Under the pieces are notes generated by a model. That model did no database searches. It worked only from the letters and a program-made list of their open reading frames with translations, and was not told the DNA's origin. This document shows, piece by piece, positions 44,523 to 50,260 of a stretch of DNA of 50,260 bases. Numbering within the stretch: the stretch's first letter is position 1; each line of letters opens with the position of its first letter. The translations under genes were made by a program, and so were the position numbers. This stretch comes from an uncultured Bacteroidales bacterium (lineage in GTDB: Bacteria > Bacteroidota > Bacteroidia > Bacteroidales > P3), in contig ONCC01000023.1 in NCBI GenBank assembly GCA_900316235.1, positions 1 to 50,260 on the forward strand, in the 5' to 3' direction.

Positions 44523-45605
44523 TCACGGTATTAAGTTGATTACAAGGTATTCTGATTGTGTCCCTATGCGGTATTTGGCACCCCAGATGCCGAGGCCGGA
44601 GGTGACGCAGACGGTGGTCTCCCCTTTCTGCAACGTGCCCCACGAGCACTCGTACATTGCGTCGGTAATCCACGACAACGGCCACACCTGCCCGCGGTGG
44701 GTGTGGCCGCTCACCTGCAGCCCTATGCCCGCGCGCCCGGCCTTCTCCAAGTGGTAGGGCTGGTGGTCGAGGAGGATGGTGAATGCGCCGGTGTGGAAAT
44801 GCGCCAAGGCATTGACGCTCCTGCGGTGGCGGTTGGTGCGGTCGTCGCGGCCGATGACGGCGATGTTGCCGACTTTGGCCACCGAGTCGCGCAGCAGGGT
44901 GATGTTGGCGTCGCGGTAGAAGCGCTCTGCCTCGCCGGGGGTGTAATGGTCGGCATAGTATTCGTGGTTGCCCAGGCAGGCGTAGACGGGCATCTGCAGC
45001 TTTCGCAGCCCTTCGGCCATCTCCTCATGCAGCAAGGGCCGCAGCGAGCGGTCCACAAGGTCGCCGGCCATGAGCAGCATGTCGCCGCCCTCGCGGTTGA
45101 GCATCGCCACCCAGCGGTCGAGGTCGGCACGGCGGTTGTGGTAGCCCAGATGCAGGTCGCTCACGGCCAGCACCTTCACAGGGTGGTCCACCCTGCCGTG
45201 GGTGTCGACGGTCAGCTCCACACGCCGCTTGTGCTCGTAGTTCAGGGAGCCATAGATGAACAGGGCCGCCATCGCCACCAGCAGCACGCCGCAGGTCCAC
45301 CAGTTGTCGCGCAGCCATGCCGTGGGCAGCACATGCACCAGCCGCAACAGGTCGGCCAACAGGAACGCCATGAAGAGGTACAGGAGTATTATCAAGCCTT
45401 TGTTGCCGATATTATACACTGCCACCGAAAGCCCATAAGGCATGCGGTCGAGGTAGCGCGTCAGCGACAGCACAGCCATAGCCACGCAGGCGGCCTCCAC
45501 GCCCACCAGCGTCCACCGCAGCCACAGCACCGGCGGCAGCATCCACAGATGCCACCCCACATAGCCAGACAAGGTAATGATAACAAACAGAATAGCCAAC
45601 ATCAT
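44523..45605 (-). CDS. Membrane-anchored metallophosphoesterase (YkuE/YaeI-like)
   Basis: A 360-residue protein with four N-terminal membrane helices (about residues 1-125) followed by a calcineurin-like phosphoesterase domain. Metal-binding motifs in order: VSDLHLGYHN, MAGDLVDR, CLGNHEYY, LDHQPY and SGHTHRGQVWP. Relatives act at the membrane, for example on lipid A precursors or other phosphodiesters. It overlaps the DUF454 gene by 4 nt (ATGA) and is followed closely by the DUF3089 lipoprotein gene, forming a three-gene envelope operon. Confidence 0.92.
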   Translation of the reverse strand: MMLAILFVIITLSGYVGWHLWMLPPVLWLRWTLVGVEAACVAMAVLSLTRYLDRMPYGLSVAVYNIGNKGLIILLYLFMAFLLADLLRLVHVLPTAWLRDNWWTCGVLLVAMAALFIYGSLNYEHKRRVELTVDTHGRVDHPVKVLAVSDLHLGYHNRRADLDRWVAMLNREGGDMLLMAGDLVDRSLRPLLHEEMAEGLRKLQMPVYACLGNHEYYADHYTPGEAERFYRDANITLLRDSVAKVGNIAVIGRDDRTNRHRRSVNALAHFHTGAFTILLDHQPYHLEKAGRAGIGLQVSGHTHRGQVWPLSWITDAMYECSWGTLQKGETTVCVTSGLGIWGAKYRIGTQSEYLVINLIP

Positions 45606-45979
45606 ATATCGTCGTTTTTAGCGTTAGGAACAAAGAGCACCACCGTCAGCGCACCCACAGCTCCGGCCACAGGCACTATGATGCGGGCCACCGAACCCTC
45701 GGGGATGAACACGAAGGTGGACAGCAGCACCATGGCCACCATAACGCCCACGGCACCGGCCTTCTGTGTGGCCGTCATGCCGCCACGGCGCTGGTAGCCA
45801 CGTATATACTTGCCCAGCCACGACCGTAGCAGCCACTGCTGCAGCCATGGCGACGAGCGGTAGAACAGCCACGACGCCAGCAGCAGGAACGGCGTCGTCG
45901 GCAACCCCGGCACCACCACGCCCAGCGCCCCAAGCCCTACAGCCAGCAGGCCTAATATTATATATATGTATCGTTTCAT
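45602..45979 (-). CDS. DUF454 (YbaN-like) small membrane protein
   Basis: 125 residues with the DUF454 hallmark at the start: IILGLLAVGLGALGVVVPGLPTTPFLLLASWLFYRSSPWLQQWLLRS, with the conserved PGLPTTPF and a helix ending in LGKYIRGYQRRGGMT. Two more membrane helices follow. Function unknown. Start at ATG 45979, supported by the -7 element 28 nt upstream; longer upstream frames are not family-like. First gene of the operon with the phosphoesterase and DUF3089 genes. Confidence 0.88.
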   Translation of the reverse strand: MKRYIYIILGLLAVGLGALGVVVPGLPTTPFLLLASWLFYRSSPWLQQWLLRSWLGKYIRGYQRRGGMTATQKAGAVGVMVAMVLLSTFVFIPEGSVARIIVPVAGAVGALTVVLFVPNAKNDDI

Positions 45980-46006
45980 CCTTACAACAATTGCCCAAAG
46001 GCGCTG

Positions 46007-46014
46007 CAAAGATA
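46007..46014 (-). promoter_or_regulatory. -7 promoter element (TATCTTTG) for the DUF454 operon
   Basis: A TAnnTTTG match on the minus strand 28 nt before the ATG at 45979. It diverges from the island promoter at 46069. Confidence 0.75.
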
Positions 46015-46046
46015 CACCTTTTCCCGGACATGTGGGAACATTTTTT

Positions 46047-46076
46047 TTGCCATATGAAATATTCTTCGTACTTTTG
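46047..46076 (+). promoter_or_regulatory. Promoter of the methyltransferase/DUF262 unit (TTTG and TACTTTTG)
   Basis: TACTTTTG at 46069-46076 is a perfect -7 element with TTTG about 19 nt upstream at 46047-46050. It predicts transcription from about 46083, giving a 270-nt leader before the methyltransferase ATG. Confidence 0.78.
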
Positions 46077-46082
46077 CACTTG

Positions 46083-46351
46083 CTTTCGAGAGCGAAAGCA
46101 GTAAGCAAGAAAAGCATTTGCTTATTCGGAGAACGTCCTTGAAGTTTGGCCACAGATAGACGATTATACGGAATAAAGCAGATGTCCACTTATGTGGACT
46201 TCTGAATTGTCTGTATAATCGGGTTAGGCCAAACACCCAAGGACGTGGACAAGGAAGATGTCCACGTTTTTTATGCCTCATGGGCCGGGTGTTTGGGTTA
46301 GCTGCGCGTTCTCAATATTAATAACAGAACGTACACCAACAACCTAACCCG
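46083..46351 (+). ncRNA. Structured leader RNA (possible attenuator or small RNA) of the methyltransferase operon
   Basis: No open frame of note; instead nested inverted repeats. A small hairpin TGCTTTCG/CGAAAGCA lies at 46081-46100. A three-tier stem spans 46133-46246: 46133-46141 with 46238-46246 (9 bp), 46144-46151 with 46227-46234 (8 bp), 46161-46169 with 46213-46221 (9 bp), closed by GTCCAC/GTGGAC at 46184-46199. A terminator-like hairpin (46243-46272) shares bases with the outer stem. Alternative pairings: 46229-46238 with 46287-46296 (10 bp), and the start region 46343-46353 with 46218-46228 (11 bp) or 46344-46350 with 46295-46301 (7 bp). I know no named RNA family with this layout. 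A mobile-element remnant is the main alternative. Confidence 0.6.
46243..46272 (+). terminator. Internal terminator-like hairpin in the leader
   Basis: ACGTGGAC (46243-46250) pairs with GTCCACGT (46260-46267) followed by TTTTTT to 46272. Its left arm overlaps the right arm of the large upstream stem by 4 nt, so the two cannot form fully together; an arrangement expected of an attenuator, or the 3' end of a short RNA of about 190 nt. Confidence 0.65.
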
Positions 46352-47368
46352 ATGGTTACTCGAACATCAAGGCTGCAAGGCAGCAAAAAGAGAAGGGACG
46401 ACGAATATTACACGTTGTTCCAAGACATAGCGGACGAAGTGAGCCACTATTTGCCCCAACTGCGAGGCAAGCGCATCCTGTGCCCCTGCGACTGGGACGA
46501 GAGTTACAACGAGGAGATTGTTTACAAGGAAGAAGGCTATGTGCTGGGACGTGGGCTGTTCGGTGCCGAAGGTACCATTAAGAATATTGACATCGCGGGA
46601 ACTCGCGAGAAGATAGAGAAGCGGATGGATCGGGTTAAATGCCAGTTTGTCTATTATTTGCTCAATCAGGCAGAGGAATGGGGTATTAAGTCCATAAGCG
46701 TGAGCGGTTACAATCCACATACGGGCGAGGGCGTGCGCTTTCAAGACATCGACTACAGCCATTACGATGTCATTATTACCAATCCACCGTTCAGTCAGTT
46801 CGACGAATTTGTTGACTTAATGGTCAAGAACGGCAAGGAGTTTCTCGTTATTGGTCCACAAACAGCACCTACGGAGAAGAGCATTATCCGACATTTCCAA
46901 GAAGGGAATATCCGCATCGGCTATCACTACCATCTGAGCGGCTTCAACCGCCCTGATGGCAGCACCCTGCCCAAGCAGCACAATACGCCACGTAGCTGCA
47001 TGTGGTACACAAACCTACAGGTGGACGCTGACGACAGAGAACTGACGTTAATGGCCTCATATTATGATAATCCAGAAAAGTACCCGAAATACGTGAACTA
47101 TGATGCCATAGAGGTGCCAACCGTAGCTGATATACCCTACGACTATTATGGCGAGATGGGAATCCCCGTTACGTTTATGCAGAAATACAATCCCAAACAG
47201 TTTGAGATCATCGGATCAAGCAGTCAACTAAGCAAGCCTCTAAAACCTTTAGTAGAAACAGATGCAGTATATACAGGTGGAGGACGTGGCCGTTTTTATC
47301 TTGCCGAAGGGAATAAGCACTATCGCAGATTGTGGGACAGAATGGTTATCAAACGAAGAAAGGAGTAA
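46352..47368 (+). CDS. EcoRI-family adenine-specific DNA methyltransferase
   Basis: A 338-residue N6-adenine methyltransferase of the EcoRI modification type. The N-terminus RRDDEYYTLFQDIADEVSHYLPQLRGKRILCPCDWDE carries the unusual cofactor motif (CPCD, residues 44-47) of this family; the catalytic motif IV is NPPF at residues 144-147 (VIITNPPFSQF). TAPTEKSIIRHFQEGNIRIG and the KPLKPLVETDAVYTGGGRGRFYLAEG tail are further conserved stretches. Its start codon lies within a sequence able to pair with two upstream leader segments. The DUF262-HNH gene follows after 3 nt, so the pair forms an operon, probably modification plus restriction. Codon use is less G+C-rich than the flanking genes. Confidence 0.9.
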   Translation: MVTRTSRLQGSKKRRDDEYYTLFQDIADEVSHYLPQLRGKRILCPCDWDESYNEEIVYKEEGYVLGRGLFGAEGTIKNIDIAGTREKIEKRMDRVKCQFVYYLLNQAEEWGIKSISVSGYNPHTGEGVRFQDIDYSHYDVIITNPPFSQFDEFVDLMVKNGKEFLVIGPQTAPTEKSIIRHFQEGNIRIGYHYHLSGFNRPDGSTLPKQHNTPRSCMWYTNLQVDADDRELTLMASYYDNPEKYPKYVNYDAIEVPTVADIPYDYYGEMGIPVTFMQKYNPKQFEIIGSSSQLSKPLKPLVETDAVYTGGGRGRFYLAEGNKHYRRLWDRMVIKRRKE

Positions 47369-47371
47369 CAA

Positions 47372-48472
47372 ATGATGACAGTAAGAGAACTATATGAAAA
47401 GGTTGTCAATGGTGTTATCATCAGTGACATTGAGCTACAACGGAATATTGTTTACGATGCAGACAAGCAGGCCCTGGTGATTGACAGCCTCTACAAAGGC
47501 ATCCCTCTGCCAGCCTTCTACTTGTGGCAGAGAGAGGACGGAAAAATGGAGGTGCTCGACGGAAAGCAGCGCATCGAAGCCATCAAGAAATTCAAGCAGG
47601 GTAACCTACTGTATGAGGGTAAGTCATGGAAAGCCTACGCCTACGACAGTGACCTGCAGCAGGTAATTGACAATACAGAACTTACAATCATTACTTGCAG
47701 CGGCGACGAAGAGAAGAAACGAATGATATTTAAGCGTATCAATACGCTGGGCGTTCAGCTCTCGAAGTTTGAGGTTCTTAATGGCCTGTACCATGGCGAG
47801 TACATAGAAGGGTTGAACTACTACTTTGCTAATGACGCCAATGTTAGAAATGTGTTGCCAAACGCACCTGTTGACCGTGGAGATAATAAGTATCGCCTGC
47901 TTGAATACATATACTATGTACGAAACAAGAGTGTTTTTCCCAAACGGAGCGAGTTGGACGACTATGTGCAGCAACACAAGGATGAATCATTCAACGAGGA
48001 GGTCAAGAAGATAAAACCATATATTGGCTTTATTCGTGATGTTTTTAGCGATGCCTCCAAGATAAGCCCAGCATTGAAATTCAAGCTGGCGGTGAAATAC
48101 CAGAAAGACCGAGCCATCTGGCTGCAGCACAAAGATGCAATATGCAAAGACTGCAACGCATTCATTAAAAGCGATGGATACAAGTTATCTTCCAGCAAGG
48201 ATGAGGATATTGAGGCAATGGTTCTCGGTATTGTTGGCAATCTGAGTGTTGATCCGAAGCGTTTGTTTACAGCAGATGACAAGGCAAAATTGCTTGCAGA
48301 GTTGGAACCAGATGAGAGGGGACTATACGAATGCACAAAGTGCCACCAGCATTTTGCGGCAGACGAACTAACTATTGACCACATAAAACCGTGGAGTAAA
48401 GGTGGACGAACTGTGTTGACGAATGCTTGCTTATTATGCAGAGCCTGTAATAGTAGCAAGGGGAATAAATGA
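47372..48472 (+). CDS. DUF262-HNH nuclease (GmrSD_N-like domain plus C-terminal HNH)
   Basis: A 366-residue two-domain protein. The N-terminal DUF262 domain (ParB-like, as in the GmrS part of type IV enzymes) has the nucleotide-site motif LDGKQRIEAI (residues 62-71) and FKRINTLGVQLSKFEVLNG (about 120-138). A helical middle region follows. The C-terminal HNH domain has zinc-type pairs C321/C324 and C356/C359 around LTIDHIKPWSKGG (D336, H337) and N360. Such proteins cleave DNA, often only foreign or modified DNA. Linked by 3 nt to the methyltransferase, it is the only candidate restriction partner here. Start at 47372; the next ATG at 47375 is equally possible. Confidence 0.9.
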   Translation: MMTVRELYEKVVNGVIISDIELQRNIVYDADKQALVIDSLYKGIPLPAFYLWQREDGKMEVLDGKQRIEAIKKFKQGNLLYEGKSWKAYAYDSDLQQVIDNTELTIITCSGDEEKKRMIFKRINTLGVQLSKFEVLNGLYHGEYIEGLNYYFANDANVRNVLPNAPVDRGDNKYRLLEYIYYVRNKSVFPKRSELDDYVQQHKDESFNEEVKKIKPYIGFIRDVFSDASKISPALKFKLAVKYQKDRAIWLQHKDAICKDCNAFIKSDGYKLSSSKDEDIEAMVLGIVGNLSVDPKRLFTADDKAKLLAELEPDERGLYECTKCHQHFAADELTIDHIKPWSKGGRTVLTNACLLCRACNSSKGNK

Positions 48473-48651
48473 TGCCATTTTCGTCGAACCATCACAGACG
48501 GACCACCGAAGCATCACTATAAGAACACTATCGGAACCATAGCGTTACCATATACCGAGGCAAAAGCGGAACAATAGATAAGCAAAAGGGGAGCAAAACC
48601 GATAGGCATATTTTAGATACCTTCATGTTCTTTTCTGCGGAGAAAAAATAT

Positions 48652-48692
48652 ATTATTCTCCGCAAATATGCGGAGAATAATTCGTATATTTG
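48652..48692 (+). promoter_or_regulatory. Orphan promoter with palindromic operator
   Basis: Perfect 13-bp arms ATTATTCTCCGCA/TGCGGAGAATAAT (48652-48664 with 48669-48681) overlie the -33 to -10 region of a perfect -7 element TATATTTG (48685-48692). A third half-site CTGCGGAGAA lies upstream at 48635-48644. Transcription would start near 48698 and run antisense into the AbiEii gene; no sense gene follows. The rest of 48473-48651 holds nothing recognisable. Confidence 0.75.
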
Positions 48693-48708
48693 CCGCATGA
48701 ATAAAATA

Positions 48709-49326
48709 CTATCTCTGAAGTTTCTTGACTTCGGCGATAATAGTCGATTTTATCTCTTCCCAGCTAACAGGGATTTGCATCTTGGGCATAGCTTGTTGTT
48801 CAGCATCCTCAAAGTAGTTGAGACTGAGCAATGCACGGAAAAAAGAATGGTTGGGATATTTCTGAGCGTAAAAATCGAGGAGCTCAGAAAGTGTGTAGTT
48901 CTGCAATAGAAAGTAAATGTCGACAAAGTCTTTGCGAGTGCCTCGGCCTTCGATGGCGTTTATCTTCATGGCGGCAATGTCTCGGGGAGAGGCCAGGGTA
49001 ATGCCGTCTTCAACAATAGCCGCATCTATCCATGGATACTGACTGTAATCAATCACATCAACCTTGATACCACGCAAAGCGCCTTGCAATATTCTTTTTG
49101 TGCGGTTGTGAATGGTAAAGGAACCCATTGAGGAAAACATTTCTATAATGTCATCCTGCTCTACGGCAAGAGTACCAAAGAAATCCAGGTCGATAGACTG
49201 ACGGTGACCATACTGCAAAGCAAGGGCTGTACCACCAACCAACCGAAGACCGCTCATTTCGGGTCGGGAGGATAACTCCTTCAGGAGTTCCAGAGTGTCG
49301 GGAAGGACTGTCTGAAGTTGTAGCAT
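48709..49326 (-). CDS. AbiEii-family nucleotidyltransferase toxin
   Basis: A 205-residue DUF1814/AbiEii-type protein, the toxin of abortive-infection and type IV toxin-antitoxin modules, which transfers nucleotides to tRNA or other targets. The nucleotidyltransferase motif is RLVGGTALALQYGHRQSIDLDFF (G31, G32, S44, metal ligands D46 and D48). A later conserved stretch is TLASPRDIAAMKINAIEGRGTRKDFVDIYFLLQNYTL. Start at ATG 49326 (MLQLQTVLP), inside the end of the DUF6922 gene. Its 3' end abuts the orphan promoter, which would produce an antisense transcript. Confidence 0.88.
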   Translation of the reverse strand: MLQLQTVLPDTLELLKELSSRPEMSGLRLVGGTALALQYGHRQSIDLDFFGTLAVEQDDIIEMFSSMGSFTIHNRTKRILQGALRGIKVDVIDYSQYPWIDAAIVEDGITLASPRDIAAMKINAIEGRGTRKDFVDIYFLLQNYTLSELLDFYAQKYPNHSFFRALLSLNYFEDAEQQAMPKMQIPVSWEEIKSTIIAEVKKLQR

Positions 49327-49586
49327 CGGTAGTCTTCTTTTTTGGTATCGGTCATGGTACAGACAAACGCCAGTGCTTCGGGAGATAGAGACCGCAGTCC
49401 TTTGCAGTCGCTGGCTATGCGGTCCAAACCATAGTAGTCGCGCACCATACGCCAGTCGTCCAGCTCGCCGCACTCAAGCACATGCTGTATCAACTGCGCC
49501 GAATTCTTCTCGGGGTCGAACTGGTCTCGGTCAATGTCCCAGAACAGGACTGGCGACAGCTTTTCTATTTCAAGTCGTTTGTCCAT
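49281..49586 (-). CDS. DUF6922-like putative antitoxin partner of AbiEii
   Basis: A 101-residue protein beginning MDKRLEIEKLSPVLFWDIDRDQFD. The KLSPVLFWD.D...FD motif and the DDWRMVRDYYGLDRIASDCKGLRSLSPEALAFVCTM core are features I associate with DUF6922 proteins that sit before AbiEii toxins in Bacteroidota. The 46-nt overlap with the toxin frame implies coupled translation. An antitoxin role is inferred from position. Start at ATG 49586; the longer frame begins inside the upstream hairpin. Confidence 0.75.
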   Translation of the reverse strand: MDKRLEIEKLSPVLFWDIDRDQFDPEKNSAQLIQHVLECGELDDWRMVRDYYGLDRIASDCKGLRSLSPEALAFVCTMTDTKKEDYRCYNFRQSFPTLWNS

Positions 49587-49595
49587 TGTTAAAAG

Positions 49596-49629
49596 AAGGG
49601 TATACGCCAACGGGTTGACGTATACCCTT
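49596..49629. terminator. Near-perfect 34-bp hairpin: terminator of DUF1015 and/or operator of the toxin module
   Basis: AAGGGTATACG (49596-49606) pairs with CGTATACCCTT (49619-49629); the loop itself contains CAACGGGTTG, a further inverted repeat. On the minus strand it follows the DUF1015 stop by 36 nt and is trailed by CTTCTTTT, as a terminator should be, but it ends only 10 nt before the DUF6922 ATG, where an autoregulatory operator would also be expected. Confidence 0.75.
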
Positions 49630-49665
49630 TGGTTTTGTTATTATCTCCCTCGGCGGGAGGACCCG

Positions 49666-50260
49666 CTAGCAGAGCTCGTGGATCACGAGGCCGGAGCGGA
49701 GCTTGGGCTCGAACCAGGTGGTCTTCGGGGGCATGATGTTGCCGGTGTCGGCGATGTCGATGATCTGCTTCATGCTCACGGGATAGAGGGCGAAGGCGAC
49801 CTTCATCTCGCCGTTGTCGACGCGACGTTTCAGCTCGCCGAGGCCGCGGATGCCGCCGACGAAGTCGATGCGCTTGTCAGTGCGGAGGTCCTTGATGCCG
49901 AGCACCTTGTCGAGGACGAGGTTGCTGAGGATGGTGACATCGAGCACGCCGATGGGGTCGTTGTCGTTGTAGGTGCCGGGCTTGGCGGTCATCTTGTACC
50001 AGTGGCCGTCGAGGTACATGCTGTGCTCATGCAGCTTGGCAGGCTTGTAGATGTCGGTGCCCATGTCGGTGAGCTCGTAGCTCTCGCCGACGGCTTTGAG
50101 GAACTGCTCCTTGCTGAGGCCGTTGAGGTCCTTCACAACGCGGTTGTAGTCGATGACGTTGAGCTGGTTGTCGGGGAAGATGACGGTCATGAAGTAGTTG
50201 TACTCCTCCTTGCCGGTGTGGTGGGGGTTCTGCTCCTTCTTCTCCTGTCCCACGAGGGCG
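49666..50260 (-). CDS. DUF1015-family protein, C-terminal part (continues beyond window)
   Basis: The frame stays open to the window edge, so only the last 198 or so residues are seen. Typical DUF1015 features: YFMTVIFPDNQLNVIDYNRVVKDLNGLS, GTYNDNDPIGVLDVTILSNLVLDKVLGI, and the near-C-terminal AFALYPVSMKQIIDIADTGNIMPPKTTWFEPKLRSGLVIHEL, which resembles the HxF-type substrate loop of this family. In Bacteroidales it is often near serine biosynthesis genes; its function is unproven. Codon use returns to the G+C-rich background, so the accessory island ends before it. Confidence 0.9.
   Translation of the reverse strand, partial: ALVGQEKKEQNPHHTGKEEYNYFMTVIFPDNQLNVIDYNRVVKDLNGLSKEQFLKAVGESYELTDMGTDIYKPAKLHEHSMYLDGHWYKMTAKPGTYNDNDPIGVLDVTILSNLVLDKVLGIKDLRTDKRIDFVGGIRGLGELKRRVDNGEMKVAFALYPVSMKQIIDIADTGNIMPPKTTWFEPKLRSGLVIHELC

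Noticed and set aside
46083..46351. A retron-like msr/msd or other reverse-transcriptase-linked RNA.
   Set aside because: No reverse transcriptase gene is present on either side; the adjacent genes are a methyltransferase and an HNH nuclease.
48697..48909. A 70-residue plus-strand frame starting right after the orphan promoter.
   Set aside because: It is the antisense of the AbiEii gene, has no family likeness, and its ATG lies at or before the predicted transcription start.

Overview
The window looks like a chromosomal segment of a Bacteroidales (Bacteroidota) bacterium, probably an uncultured anaerobe of a gut or rumen type. The reasons are the Bacteroidota -7 promoter consensus TAnnTTTG before many genes, two proteins with C-terminal type IX secretion sorting domains, many Bacteroidota-restricted families (DUF6029, Omp28, DUF4254, DUF4105, DUF6427, DUF6913), and anaerobic enzymes (2-oxoacid:ferredoxin oxidoreductase, Fe-S serine dehydratase). 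No rRNA or tRNA gene is visible.

Layout. 1-1037: the right part of an IS3-family element with a programmed -1 frameshift site. 1.3-4.8 kb: a two-gene membrane operon (ECF S component and isoprenylcysteine-type methyltransferase) diverging from a flavodoxin lipoprotein and an outer-membrane receptor-like protein. 4.8-9.2 kb (minus): serine dehydratase, PP2C phosphatase, diacylglycerol-kinase-like protein and a PrsW-like gene ruined by about four frameshifts. 9.4-12.4 kb: korAB, with korA carrying a roughly 19-nt deletion and a 46-nt tandem duplication. 12.5-18.4 kb: subtilisin-like T9SS cargo, then a compact housekeeping run (DUF6427, rnhB, DUF6913, dapA, polyprenyl synthase). 18.5-26.8 kb: TlpA thioredoxin, DUF6029, Omp28, MATE exporter, patatin/beta-barrel, DUF4254 and a family 9 glycosyltransferase. 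26.8-29.8 kb: DUF4105 and MscS genes diverging from an AlkZ-related gene. 30.0-43.25 kb: one 4,418-residue T9SS surface protein with fibronectin-type, jelly-roll-type and about 27 alternating Cys-containing modules. 43.6-46.0 kb: DUF3089 lipoprotein, metallophosphoesterase, DUF454.

46.0-49.6 kb is a defence-type accessory island with less G+C-rich codons than the flanks. It holds an EcoRI-family adenine methyltransferase and a DUF262-HNH nuclease behind a 270-nt, highly structured leader with mutually exclusive stems, an internal terminator and a sequestrable start codon; an orphan promoter with a palindromic operator; and an AbiEii-type toxin with a DUF6922 partner. A DUF1015 gene runs off the right end.

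Two repeat systems overlay the segment: four copies of an intergenic palindrome built from CTACCAACTC-like units, and heptanucleotide tandem repeats at gene boundaries that have also entered the reading frames of two genes. The strongest candidate for something undescribed is the structured leader plus methyltransferase/DUF262-HNH unit; next are the two repeat families and the giant modular surface protein.
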